Assembly: GCA_020723305.1 (NCBI GenBank)
Contig: DYJC01000011.1
Location: 62,001 to 126,000, forward strand
DNA length: 64,000 bases
Source: Desulfosudis oleivorans
GTDB lineage: Bacteria; Desulfobacterota; Desulfobacteria; Desulfobacterales; SURF-7
Reading direction: 5' to 3'
Below, in pieces: positions 44,979 to 54,189 of the stretch (its first letter is position 1; the number at the start of each line of letters is the position of its first letter). The translations under genes were made by a program, and so were the position numbers. The notes below the pieces were generated by a model, which saw nothing but the letters and a program-made list of their open reading frames with translations, had not been told where the DNA came from and searched no databases.

Positions 44979-46100
44979 TTGAAAAAAATAAATGAAAAAA
45001 AAATTCTTTTTTTAGTACCATCAATGTCAGGTGGCGGTGCCGAAAGATTTCTAACTACCTTACTGAAAAATATCGATCGGTCAAAATATACGCCTGTTTT
45101 ATGTTTGCTTCAGAAAAAAGGACCATTTCTTACTGAACTTCCTGCTGATTTGGAAGTCATTGATCTCAACGTAAAAAGAGTGCGCTATGCATTGTTAAGA
45201 ATCATAAGGGTAATTCAACAATGCAAGCCTGATATTGTTTTTTCTACTTTAGGTCATCTCAATCTTGCAATAATGATGATCAGGCCTTTACTACCCAAAA
45301 AAATTTTCTTTATTGCAAGAGAGACCAACATTCCAAGCATCAATACAAATCAGAGTCCTTTCCCCAATTTGTTGCCGATATTATATCGAAAATTCTATCC
45401 TTTTTTTGATAAAGTCGTATGCCAGTCAAATGACATGCAAATGGATCTGGTTACCAATTTCAGGTTTCCTTTACAAAAAACCATCGTAATCAACAATCCT
45501 GTCGATGTTGCATATATTCTCAGCCGTACTGTTGATGATAACGCGATCCTGCCAAAAGGAAAAATAAATATTCTTGCTGCCGGAAAATTGAAATACCAGA
45601 AAGGATTTGATCTTTTAATACAAGCATTCTCAAAACTAAAAGATGAAAGATTTCATTTGACTATTTTGGGTGATGGCCCGGAATTGAACTTTTTGAAACA
45701 TTCTATCTCAAAATTAAAATTGGATGATCATATTACGTTAGCCGGGTTTCAGAACAATCCGTTTCCGTATATGGCGCAGGCGGATTTATTTGTTTTAAGC
45801 TCTCGGTTTGAGGGGTTCCCAAATATTGTTTTAGAAGCCTTGGCTTGCGGAACTCCTGTTATCGCCTTTGATTGCAAGGGGGGAATTTCAGAAATTATTG
45901 AAGATAGATTCAATGGACTGAAAGTTGATCCTGAGAATATTAATGAGCTTTCCGAAGCAATTTGTAAAACCATGGGAATTCATTTTGATGCGGATGATAT
46001 TCAATCCTCTGTTGGGAAAAAATTTGGTTTGAAAAAAATTATATCTGAATATGAAAAGCTGTTCGATGAATATAGTTACGATTTGCAAAGAAGTATATGA
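44979..46100 (+). CDS. GT4 glycosyltransferase
   Basis: 373 residues with GT-B fold. N-terminal acceptor domain begins ILFLVPSMSGGGAERFLTTLL; donor domain has ILAAGKLKYQKGFDLLIQAF and the E-x7-E motif region RFEGFPNIVLEALACGTPVIAFD. Retaining transferase acting on a nucleotide sugar at the cytoplasmic face; sugar and acceptor unknown. TTG start at 44979 with a poor ribosome binding site; no nearby ATG alternative keeps the GGGAE loop. Confidence 0.9.
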   Translation: MKKINEKKILFLVPSMSGGGAERFLTTLLKNIDRSKYTPVLCLLQKKGPFLTELPADLEVIDLNVKRVRYALLRIIRVIQQCKPDIVFSTLGHLNLAIMMIRPLLPKKIFFIARETNIPSINTNQSPFPNLLPILYRKFYPFFDKVVCQSNDMQMDLVTNFRFPLQKTIVINNPVDVAYILSRTVDDNAILPKGKINILAAGKLKYQKGFDLLIQAFSKLKDERFHLTILGDGPELNFLKHSISKLKLDDHITLAGFQNNPFPYMAQADLFVLSSRFEGFPNIVLEALACGTPVIAFDCKGGISEIIEDRFNGLKVDPENINELSEAICKTMGIHFDADDIQSSVGKKFGLKKIISEYEKLFDEYSYDLQRSI

Positions 46101-46146
46101 TATTTTTTAGAAAACTTATTTAATTCAATAAAATAGTGAGAATTTA

Positions 46147-47055
46147 ATGAATAGTACTTCATTTCATCAATTGGAATCAGATAGGGGGCTTAGCAAGAAC
46201 AAAAAAATATTTTGGCTGTTGCTCAATTTCTTAAATAATAACTGGTTTCCGAATAAAAATATTGATCATCTGAATATAAAACGCTTCTGCCCCAAATTGC
46301 ATGAGAAGGATTGGGAAGTACTTCATCCCAAAGGATCACCAGCGCGAGCCTTTTGTGATTTTTTTTGGTTACATCTTGACTGGGAAGCCATAAGAACTGA
46401 ATTGGGTGATATATGCGTTTTTGATACCGGTTGTGGTGCAGGAGGATATTCATTAAAACTTAACGAATTTTCAAAGGGAATCAACAGTTATTTTGGGGTA
46501 GATATAAAACCGAATCAAAACTGGGAACAGATAACGAAGATGTATAAAACGTTCCGGTTTCAGTGTCAGACATCAAACGAAATTTATGGTTCAATACCAA
46601 AAGACACAAATTTTTTTATAACGCAATCCGCCATTGAACATTTTAAAAATGATTTATTATATTTTAAACAACTTAAAACTTTCATAGATGACTCCCAGAA
46701 AAATACAATACAAATCCATTTGTTTCCTTCAAGTGCGTGTTTGAAATTATATCTGTGGCATGGTGTCAGACAATATACCCATAGAACAATATACAAAATT
46801 ACCAGTATATTCGACTCACATAACGATTATTCCATTCTATATAAGCTTGGAGGTGCTTATTCCAGCAGATTACACTTTCAATATATTACAAAACCGGCAA
46901 GAATTATGAAACAGAAAGATTGGCGGTTTGTAAAAAATGATGAATACCGAAGACTGTTGAAGGAAGCTGTTGAAAAGGATATTCAATCCGCTGATTCTAA
47001 GCCTCTTTTTTATGCATTAATTATTCATTCAAACTATAAAAATAAAATATTTTAA
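46147..47055 (+). CDS. class I SAM-dependent methyltransferase
   Basis: 302 residues. SAM-binding motif I reads VFDTGCGAGGYSLKL (about 97-111), then an acidic strand end FGVDIKPN and a motif IV-like FITQSAIEHFKND. The C-terminal third has little similarity I can place. Within the locus it probably methylates a sugar hydroxyl or a terminal residue of the glycan. Lies between the two GT4 genes. A+T-rich codons. Confidence 0.7.
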   Translation: MNSTSFHQLESDRGLSKNKKIFWLLLNFLNNNWFPNKNIDHLNIKRFCPKLHEKDWEVLHPKGSPARAFCDFFWLHLDWEAIRTELGDICVFDTGCGAGGYSLKLNEFSKGINSYFGVDIKPNQNWEQITKMYKTFRFQCQTSNEIYGSIPKDTNFFITQSAIEHFKNDLLYFKQLKTFIDDSQKNTIQIHLFPSSACLKLYLWHGVRQYTHRTIYKITSIFDSHNDYSILYKLGGAYSSRLHFQYITKPARIMKQKDWRFVKNDEYRRLLKEAVEKDIQSADSKPLFYALIIHSNYKNKIF

Positions 47056-47120
47056 ACAATGACCCTTTAACAATACAATTCGGATAGAATATAATTTTTG
47101 AGCTGTAAGAAACTATAGTT

Positions 47121-48251
47121 ATGATTAAAGTATTGCATGTTATTAACTGGCTACGCAGAGGAGGTGTTGAAACCCAGCTTCTCGAAATTCTGAAGATATA
47201 TGATTCCGAGAAATTCCATATAGATGTGTGTTGTTTTGGAAATGAAAACGGTTATCTGGCTCCGGAAGCAATCAAGCATGGCGCAAAGATTTTTAACTGC
47301 CCAAAATCTCCTAATCTTTATCAATTTTCAAAAAGATTCAGCAATCTGTTAAGAGAAAATCAGTATGATATCGTCCATTGCCATTCCGAGGCATGGAGCG
47401 GAGCAATATTGCGAGGAGCGAAACAGGCAGGTGTCCCGGTTAGAATCGCCCATATCAGAAGCAGTATGCCTCAGGGCTTTAAAATTCAGAACCGCTTAAA
47501 AAAAATTGCAAGAAACATAGTCGTATATTGGGGACGAATTTGGCTTCTTCAAAACGCTACCCATATTTTTGGGGTCTCTGCATCAGCCTTGAATGCAAGG
47601 TTTCCGGGGTGGGAAGAACAAATTACTTTTTCACTGTGGACTCTCGGAATTGATACAGAGAAGTTTTCAAAAAAAAGTTTTACAGAAAAATCTTTGAAAA
47701 GCAATCCGGTAATAATCAGTGTAGGATCATTTATTCCTCAGCGAAGACAAGATTTGTTAATCCGGATTCAGTCGATTATTTCCAATCAATTTCCTGAATC
47801 CAAACTATTGCTTGTCGGTGAAGGCGAATGCTTTAATCAATGTAAGGATTTAGCCAATCGTCTTAAAATGGATAATCATATTGAATTTGCCGGTTTGAAA
47901 AACAACATACCGGAGTTACTTCATAGCGCAGATTTATTTATAACAGCCTCTGAGGTCGAAGGAATGCCGAATGCCTTGCTTGAGGCACAATCTGTGGGCC
48001 TTCCGGTTGTAGCCAGTGACATTCCTCCCCATAGAGAAGCTGTTGCTGAAATCGCCAAGCCTTTTCTATTCAAATCCGGGGATACGAAACTGGCTGCTCA
48101 ACATATTTCGCAAATTTTAAGCGATAAGATTCTCTATCAAAACCTCAGTGAAGCGGGCCGTAAAAATATCCTCTCCAATTACAATGCATCTACCTCCATC
48201 CAACTGCTGCAAGAGCAATATGAAAAATGGATAACATATGACATTAATTGA
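47121..48251 (+). CDS. GT4 glycosyltransferase
   Basis: 376 residues, GT-B fold. Opens VLHVINWLRRGGVETQLLEIL with the G-G-V/A-E loop; donor site VISVGSFIPQRRQDLLIRI, LLVGEGECFNQCKDLA and the catalytic region SEVEGMPNALLEAQSVGLPVVASD. Retaining transferase. Its end overlaps the Wzy-like gene by 14 bases, so the two are coupled. Confidence 0.9.
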   Translation: MIKVLHVINWLRRGGVETQLLEILKIYDSEKFHIDVCCFGNENGYLAPEAIKHGAKIFNCPKSPNLYQFSKRFSNLLRENQYDIVHCHSEAWSGAILRGAKQAGVPVRIAHIRSSMPQGFKIQNRLKKIARNIVVYWGRIWLLQNATHIFGVSASALNARFPGWEEQITFSLWTLGIDTEKFSKKSFTEKSLKSNPVIISVGSFIPQRRQDLLIRIQSIISNQFPESKLLLVGEGECFNQCKDLANRLKMDNHIEFAGLKNNIPELLHSADLFITASEVEGMPNALLEAQSVGLPVVASDIPPHREAVAEIAKPFLFKSGDTKLAAQHISQILSDKILYQNLSEAGRKNILSNYNASTSIQLLQEQYEKWITYDIN

Positions 48252-49461
48252 TTTTCTGATTTTTGTGGGCATTATATTATATATCCCAAGATTGGTAGAA
48301 AAACATCTGGCCCCAATCGGTTTTTCTCTGGAAATACGGATTATCGTTTTTTTGGGAGGGATATTGTGGCTTTTTATTTCATGCGGTCATAATTTAAGTT
48401 ATTCAATTCTTGGTATCGTAGATTCAGATGCTAGAAATTTTGAAAGAATGGCTTATGAAATTACAGGCGAACAGTTACGAAGCGGCAATTATAAACAACT
48501 GATTGAATATTTTTTTTCACCCGGCCGATGGTTTTATGTAACATACCAAGGTCTTTTTTACTACTATACCGGCGGTACCGTTTTTTCCATACTTGCCATA
48601 AATGCATTTATGGCCTTCTGGGGCGGGTTGTCATTATTACGACTTATATATTCTTTTTATGGATTACCGAGCCACAATGGAATAATCCTCCCAGTTTTTA
48701 TTATATTTACTCCATCGGTAGTTTTCTGGAGTAGCTCCAATCTTAAAGAAGCGTTAATGTTCTGGTCCATTTGTCAGGTTTTTGCATTTCTGAGGCCGGC
48801 AGCTACGAATAAAATATTATTTCAAAATTTTATCATGACATCGTTGGGTGTTATATTGGGGATGTTAGTTCGACCACATATGATGGCAATTTGGATATTT
48901 GGCGTTTTCACCATCAAACTGTTGCAACCACGATTCTGGATCTACACCCTTTTCTTATTACCTTTGGCACCCATCATTTTTGATCAAGTCTCAAAAAAGG
49001 TGGATATCTCATCAATTGATGTAACTGTTGAGATTGCTGAAAAACAGATGCAAGGTCTCATCGCAAGGGGTAAACAATCAACATTCAGCTATGGTGAGAC
49101 TGGGCCGATTCCGATTATTTCCGGTTTGCATTCGGTTTTTTTTCGACCCTATTTTTGGAAGGTAAAAAATAGCAGATCGATGTTTACCGCAATTGAAATT
49201 TGGACTATCAGCATCGGTATCTTTCTTTTATGGATAAAGGGCAGATACCATACGGTCAAAAAGATATTACGGAACCCTGCTATCAGAACATCTCTCCTGG
49301 TATTAATACCGTTTGGTTTATTTTTTTCCTATTTTCCAAACGAGGGGCTTATTGCTCGACATCGCATTCAGGTCTTTCCCGCACTACTCGTCCTGCTTAG
49401 TACACCGCTACTACAGTTGCGGTACAATTTATACTTGACGTTTGGGCAAAAGAGAGGTTGA
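48238..49461 (+). CDS. polytopic membrane protein, candidate Wzy polymerase
   Basis: 407 residues with about ten hydrophobic segments and a larger non-membrane loop at about 255-300 (KVDISSIDVTVEIAEKQMQGLIARG). Conserved-looking features: DARNFERMAYEI after the second helix, SSNLKEALMFW and VRPHMMAIW. No other ordinary Wzy is found in the window, and the gene lies amid transferase genes, so it is the best candidate for the repeat-unit polymerase. Wzy proteins are poorly conserved, so a GT-C-type transferase is an alternative. Confidence 0.55.
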   Translation: MTLIDFLIFVGIILYIPRLVEKHLAPIGFSLEIRIIVFLGGILWLFISCGHNLSYSILGIVDSDARNFERMAYEITGEQLRSGNYKQLIEYFFSPGRWFYVTYQGLFYYYTGGTVFSILAINAFMAFWGGLSLLRLIYSFYGLPSHNGIILPVFIIFTPSVVFWSSSNLKEALMFWSICQVFAFLRPAATNKILFQNFIMTSLGVILGMLVRPHMMAIWIFGVFTIKLLQPRFWIYTLFLLPLAPIIFDQVSKKVDISSIDVTVEIAEKQMQGLIARGKQSTFSYGETGPIPIISGLHSVFFRPYFWKVKNSRSMFTAIEIWTISIGIFLLWIKGRYHTVKKILRNPAIRTSLLVLIPFGLFFSYFPNEGLIARHRIQVFPALLVLLSTPLLQLRYNLYLTFGQKRG

Positions 49462-49523
49462 AAATAGATAAATTCATCAAAATCTATTGGTTAAATACTT
49501 TAAAGATTATCAAAGGATAAACA

Positions 49524-50573
49524 ATGATTAAGGTCGGAGTCATCGGATGCGGTTATTGGGGCCCAAATTTGATCAGGAATTTTGTTTCTTGTCCTCAGAC
49601 AGAACTTGTTTGGGCTTGTGATTTAAATGAAAATAGTCTAAAAGGCGTTTTGCGGCCATATCAGGGAGTTAAGGAAACGACTGATTTTAATCAGATTTTG
49701 CAGGATAAGGATGTGGATGCCGTTGCCATAGCGACGCCTGTTTATACACATTATGATATCGCCAAAACAAGCTTGGAACATGGAAAACATGTTCTGGTAG
49801 AAAAACCACTTGCAATGAATGTCGCCGAAGGTAAAGCACTGGTTGAACTTGCGAAAAAAAATGAATTGCAATTGATGTGTGACCACACATACTGTTATAC
49901 AGGCGCAGTTCGAAAAATAAAAGATATCATAACATCCGGAGATCTTGGGAAAGTCCTGTATTTTGATTCCGTGCGTGTCAATCTGGGGCTGTTTCAGCAG
50001 GATGTTAATGTAGTTTGGGATTTGGCCCCTCATGATCTTTCGATAATTGACCATATCATTGATGAAAAACCTGAATATGTCAGTGTGCATGGAATGAGTC
50101 ATGCCGGCAATGGCCTGGAAAATATTGCCTACATTTCACTTCGCTTTAAAAGCCGCTTTATTGCACATATTCATGTGAATTGGCTATCTCCTGTAAAGGT
50201 CAGAAAGACAATGATCGCCGGCAGTGATAAAATGCTGGTCTGGGATGATCTTGATCAGGCAGAAATCATTAAGATATATGATAAGGGGATTAATGCAAAG
50301 ATCAGTGAGCGTGAAAAGAAAAGACAATTTTTGATATCCTACAGATCTGGTGACATGTGTGCGCCGCGAATTGAACAAACAGAAGCATTATCCCTGATGG
50401 TAAAAGAATTCGCCGATTGTATTGTGGAAAAAAGGCCGGCCCTGACTGATGGGGAAGCCGGTTTACAGGTTCTGAGAATCCTGGAGGCTTCTGAAAGGTC
50501 GATCAATGCAGATGGTGCTAACGTACGTATTGAATATTCGGATGGTGGAACAAATGGAATATTGTCGCATTAG
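49524..50573 (+). CDS. Gfo/Idh/MocA oxidoreductase (WlbA/WbpB-like)
   Basis: 349 residues. N-terminal NAD(P) domain VGVIGCGYWGPNLIRNF; the family catalytic motif EKPLAMN at about 95-101; C-terminal GFO/IDH substrate domain with the VWDLAPHDLSIIDHI stretch. With the acetyltransferase and aminotransferase genes that follow, it matches the WlbA-WlbB-WlbC set that makes a 3-acetamido sugar: this enzyme oxidises C3 of a UDP-sugar acid. No UDP-GlcNAc 6-dehydrogenase (WbpA) is seen in the window, so the true substrate may differ. Overlaps the next gene. Confidence 0.85.
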   Translation: MIKVGVIGCGYWGPNLIRNFVSCPQTELVWACDLNENSLKGVLRPYQGVKETTDFNQILQDKDVDAVAIATPVYTHYDIAKTSLEHGKHVLVEKPLAMNVAEGKALVELAKKNELQLMCDHTYCYTGAVRKIKDIITSGDLGKVLYFDSVRVNLGLFQQDVNVVWDLAPHDLSIIDHIIDEKPEYVSVHGMSHAGNGLENIAYISLRFKSRFIAHIHVNWLSPVKVRKTMIAGSDKMLVWDDLDQAEIIKIYDKGINAKISEREKKRQFLISYRSGDMCAPRIEQTEALSLMVKEFADCIVEKRPALTDGEAGLQVLRILEASERSINADGANVRIEYSDGGTNGILSH

Positions 50574-51030
50574 TGATGATGTAAGACTTGGGAAAAATAC
50601 TCAGATTTTCGCGTTTGTTAACCTCTATGGGTGTATTATCGATGATAATACAAAAATTGGAACTTTTGTTGAGATCCAGAAAGGATCAAAAGTAGGAAAA
50701 AATTGCAAAATTTCCAGTCATACATTTATTTGTGAAGGAGTAACGATAGAAGACAACGTTTTTATCGGCCATAATGTTACGTTCATAAATGATAAATACC
50801 CAAAAGCGATCAGTATCGGTGGAGAACTGCAAACGGAAAAAGATTGGGAAGTTATCCCGACTGTTATAGAAAATGGTGCTTCCATCGGCTCCGGTGTTAC
50901 CATTTTATGCGGTGTAACAGTCGGCAGACACTCAATCGTTGGTGCTGGAAGCCTGGTGACAAAGGATGTTCCGGTTGGAGAAATATGGGCAGGCAATCCT
51001 GCAAGATTTATTAGAAAGGTAGATATGTGA
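50554..51030 (+). CDS. left-handed beta-helix N-acetyltransferase (WlbB/WbpD-like)
   Basis: 158 residues made of hexapeptide repeats (VRLGKN, IDDNTKIGTF, KVGKN, IEDNVFIGHNVTF, IGSGVTILCGVTVG, IVGAGSLVTKDVP) and ending in the usual AGNPARFIRK. Acetyl-CoA-dependent transfer to the 3-amino group of the sugar is inferred from its place between the WlbA-like and WlbC-like genes. ATG 50554 (after GGTGG) matches the family start; it overlaps the previous gene by 20 bases. The frame is open upstream to 50506. Confidence 0.88.
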   Translation: MEYCRISDDVRLGKNTQIFAFVNLYGCIIDDNTKIGTFVEIQKGSKVGKNCKISSHTFICEGVTIEDNVFIGHNVTFINDKYPKAISIGGELQTEKDWEVIPTVIENGASIGSGVTILCGVTVGRHSIVGAGSLVTKDVPVGEIWAGNPARFIRKVDM

Positions 51031-52139
51031 TGGAAGTTCCGTTTCTTGATCTTAGAACACAAAATAATGGTTTATACGACGAAGTATTTACATTATGGCA
51101 GGAGATATTTAAATCAGCAGGATTTATTGGTGGACACCACGTATCTTCATTTGAAGAAGAATTTGCCGAAGCTTGCTCGGTAAAACAGTGTGTTGCCGTG
51201 AATAGCGGGACGGATGCGTTACGATTCATTCTGATCGCTCTTGGGGTAGAAGCAGGAGATGAAATCATTACGGTTTCCAACACCTTTATTGCTACAACGG
51301 AAGCAATTTCTCAGGCGAATGGAAAAGCCGTATTTGTTGATATCGATCCCGAAACATACAATATGGATCCCGGGAAAATAGCTGCCGCCATTACACCCCG
51401 TACTAAAGGGATAATACCGGTTCATCTTTATGGTCAAATGGCTGATATGGATCCGATTCTGGAAATCGCAAAAAAAAATAACCTATGGGTTGTCGAGGAC
51501 GCATGCCAGGCCCATCTCGCCGAATATAAAGGGAACAAGGCCGGGTCTATGGGGGTAGCTTCCGCATTCTCATTTTATCCTGGTAAAAATCTGGGGGCGT
51601 GCGGTGATGCCGGTGCCGTTACAACCAATAACGCTGAACTCGCGCTGAAAATTCGTTCCTTACGAGATCATGGCCAGAAAATAAAATACTATCACGATAT
51701 AGAGGGATATAATGGTAGATGCGATGCGATTCAGGCCGCCGCCTTACGTGTAAAATTGAAACATCTTCCCGATTGGAATAATAAACGACGAAAAAATGCC
51801 AAACTGTATGAAGAAGGGCTTTCTTTTCAGGAAGGTTTACTACTTCCAAAGGTGTTAAACGAATGCCTTCCGATATATCATCTATTTGTTATTCAAGTTG
51901 ACAACCGTGACTCAGTACAGTCAAAATTACTAAAAATGGGCATTCATACAGGTTTGCATTATCCTGTTCCACTTCATTTACAAAATGCCTATTTAAAAAT
52001 GGGACTCCAAGAGGGGGCATTCCCTGTTACAGAGAAATCCAGCAAAAAAATACTTTCGCTGCCAATGTATCCTGAACTAACAAGTGAGCAAATAGGTTAT
52101 GTGTGCAATTGTATGAAGGAGATTGTGAATGGAGCTTAA
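51030..52139 (+). CDS. DegT/DnrJ/EryC1 aminotransferase (WlbC/WbpE-like)
   Basis: 369 residues, PLP-dependent. Opens VPFLDLRTQN; cofactor site VNSGTDALRFIL; VEDACQAHLAEYKG; the PLP lysine lies in FSFYPGKNLGACGDAGAV. Adds an amino group to the 3-keto sugar made by the WlbA-like enzyme. ATG 51030 overlaps the preceding stop by one base (TGATG), so WlbA/B/C-like genes are coupled. The order oxidase-acetyltransferase-aminotransferase is the same as in known wlb/wbp sets. Confidence 0.92.
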   Translation: MEVPFLDLRTQNNGLYDEVFTLWQEIFKSAGFIGGHHVSSFEEEFAEACSVKQCVAVNSGTDALRFILIALGVEAGDEIITVSNTFIATTEAISQANGKAVFVDIDPETYNMDPGKIAAAITPRTKGIIPVHLYGQMADMDPILEIAKKNNLWVVEDACQAHLAEYKGNKAGSMGVASAFSFYPGKNLGACGDAGAVTTNNAELALKIRSLRDHGQKIKYYHDIEGYNGRCDAIQAAALRVKLKHLPDWNNKRRKNAKLYEEGLSFQEGLLLPKVLNECLPIYHLFVIQVDNRDSVQSKLLKMGIHTGLHYPVPLHLQNAYLKMGLQEGAFPVTEKSSKKILSLPMYPELTSEQIGYVCNCMKEIVNGA

Positions 52140-53142
52140 TGGTAAAAAATGTTTGGTAACAGGTGGTGCAGGTTTTATAGGCTCCCATCTTGTTGATCTG
52201 TTGATGAAGAAAAAATGCAGTGTAAAAGTCATAGACAACCTCTCAAATGGGAAAAAAGACAATATCGCACAACACCTTGGTAGCCATAATTTTGAATTCA
52301 TCGAAGGTGATATCACCGATTCAGATATTCTTGAAAACGTATTGAAGGGTATTGAAGTCGTATTCCACTTAGCATGCCTTGGGGTTCGTCATTCCATTGC
52401 AAATCCTTATCAGAATCATCTCGTAAATGCTGAAGGGTCTTTATTACTCTTAAAAGCCTCATACCAGGCAAAAATTCATAAATTTTTTTACTGTTCATCA
52501 TCAGAAGTATACGGGACAGCTCAGTATGCTCCCATGCCGGAAATTCATCCTACAAATCCATGCACTGTTTACGGAGCCAGTAAGCTGGCTGGGGAGTCTT
52601 ATGCCAGGGCCTTTTACAAAACGTATGGAATGAATGTTGTAATATTGAGACCGTTCAATGCATATGGACCCAGATCTCATCATGAAGGGGACTCTGGAGA
52701 AATGCTGCCTAAATCTATTGTCAGAGCCTTGAATGGCAAACCTATTATGATATTTGGAGATGGCTTACAAACACGTGATTTCACGTATGTTGAAGATACG
52801 GCAAGGGCCATTGCTAAAAGTGTTGAAATAGATGAAATGGTGGGGCAAACATTCAATGTCGGAAGTAATTTTGAGATTTCAATAAAAGAAGTTGCAGAAA
52901 AAGTTATACAGGAAGTGAATAATCCGGATTGCGAAATTATTTTTACAGACCAGAGACCGGGAGACGTACTCAGACTTTTTGCTGATTCAAGCAAATTTAT
53001 GGAAGTAAGCGGCTGGCAACCAAGGATTGATTTTAATACTGGACTTGAAAAGACTGTAGCTTATTTCAAAAATCATCCGCATGGGTTTTTGAAATTACTG
53101 AGCAATGAATCCGGCAGGAACTGGAATAATTTATCTGAATAA
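52129..53142 (+). CDS. NAD-dependent sugar epimerase/dehydratase (extended SDR)
   Basis: 337 residues. NAD loop VTGGAGFIGSHLVDLL, the SSSEVYG catalytic Ser strand and Y-x3-K in CTVYGASKLAGESYA; GRPDVLRLFADSSK-type end appears as RPGDVLRLFADSSK. Most like UDP-glucose/UDP-GlcNAc(A) 4-epimerases and related dehydratases. AAGGAG lies 7 bases before the ATG, which overlaps the end of the aminotransferase gene by 11 bases. The sugar is unknown. Confidence 0.85.
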   Translation: MELNGKKCLVTGGAGFIGSHLVDLLMKKKCSVKVIDNLSNGKKDNIAQHLGSHNFEFIEGDITDSDILENVLKGIEVVFHLACLGVRHSIANPYQNHLVNAEGSLLLLKASYQAKIHKFFYCSSSEVYGTAQYAPMPEIHPTNPCTVYGASKLAGESYARAFYKTYGMNVVILRPFNAYGPRSHHEGDSGEMLPKSIVRALNGKPIMIFGDGLQTRDFTYVEDTARAIAKSVEIDEMVGQTFNVGSNFEISIKEVAEKVIQEVNNPDCEIIFTDQRPGDVLRLFADSSKFMEVSGWQPRIDFNTGLEKTVAYFKNHPHGFLKLLSNESGRNWNNLSE

Positions 53143-53154
53143 AATTGTAATAAA

Positions 53155-54165
53155 ATGAATATCCTTATTACCGGAATAAACGGCGCCCTTGGTGTAACGA
53201 CGGCACGAGCAGCTATTCGGATGGGACACAATGTTAAAGGGTTCGGCCATCCATCTCTTGTTCGAAAAAAAAAAATAGAAGAAGTTGAGTATATAGAAGG
53301 AGACCTGCAAGATAAGCATAAATTAAAAAAATGCTTGCGTAATACAGATGTCTTGATGCATTTCGCTTCCTTGACCGGATTTCATAAAGGATTGAGTGGT
53401 TATGTTCAATCGAATATTTTGGGTACGACAACCCTTTTGGACGTCATTGACGAAGAAAATTTTCCCGTTCAGAAAATAATTTTTGCCTCTAGTGCTTCTC
53501 TTTACGGTGAGGGAGCATACCGCTGCCGCATACATGGTAACATATTTCCTTCAATCCGTAGTACTGAACAATTAAAGCAGAAGAAATGGGACCATTTCTG
53601 TCCTGAATGTGGAGAAGTGATTGAACCTGTCCCTACGCGTGAGGATAAGAAAAAGGTAAATGGCCATATATATGCAGTCACAAAACAGGTTTGTGAAAAA
53701 ATTATTCATGATTTTGCGGTAAGGCATAATGCTATCGGCGTCTCATTAAGGTTTTCCATTCTGTTTGGTCCCAATCAATTCAAAGGCATTATTCCATTAT
53801 TTTCTTCAAAAATTACTTCATCTGATTGTGTAACATTAAGTGAAGATGGAAAGCAGATCAGAGATTTTATATATTTGGAGGATGCTGCAAAATCAGCTAT
53901 TTTAGCCATGAATGCCATACCGGAAAGTGACTCTTTCAATGTGGGATCAGAAAGGCCGGTTTCACTTATTACACTGCAAAGGCTTTTAGAACAAAATTTT
54001 GGAATAGCCTCACGATTGGAAATTTCGAACGACTATCGGGAAGATGATATCAGGCATTTATTCCTTGATTGTTCTAAAATAAAGGGATTTGGATTTTTGC
54101 CGGAAATATCTCTTGAGGAAGGAATTCGCAAATATATTAATTGGTATAAAGATCATTATAAATAA
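53155..54165 (+). CDS. extended SDR epimerase with Cys-rich insertion (WbiB-like)
   Basis: 336 residues. NAD loop TGINGALGVTTARAA; SSASLYGEG; catalytic Y-x3-K in GHIYAVTKQVCEK. Between the Ser strand and the Tyr there is an insertion of about 45 residues with AYRCRIHG and HFCPECGEV, a likely Cys3His zinc ribbon. The same kind of insertion, ending in a PTxED stretch (here VPTREDK), is known to me from dTDP-L-rhamnose 4-epimerase (WbiB)-type proteins, so a 4-epimerase of a deoxysugar nucleotide is the best guess. No rml genes are in the window. Confidence 0.75.
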   Translation: MNILITGINGALGVTTARAAIRMGHNVKGFGHPSLVRKKKIEEVEYIEGDLQDKHKLKKCLRNTDVLMHFASLTGFHKGLSGYVQSNILGTTTLLDVIDEENFPVQKIIFASSASLYGEGAYRCRIHGNIFPSIRSTEQLKQKKWDHFCPECGEVIEPVPTREDKKKVNGHIYAVTKQVCEKIIHDFAVRHNAIGVSLRFSILFGPNQFKGIIPLFSSKITSSDCVTLSEDGKQIRDFIYLEDAAKSAILAMNAIPESDSFNVGSERPVSLITLQRLLEQNFGIASRLEISNDYREDDIRHLFLDCSKIKGFGFLPEISLEEGIRKYINWYKDHYK

Positions 54166-54189
54166 TTTTAATATCATATGGGGTTAACA

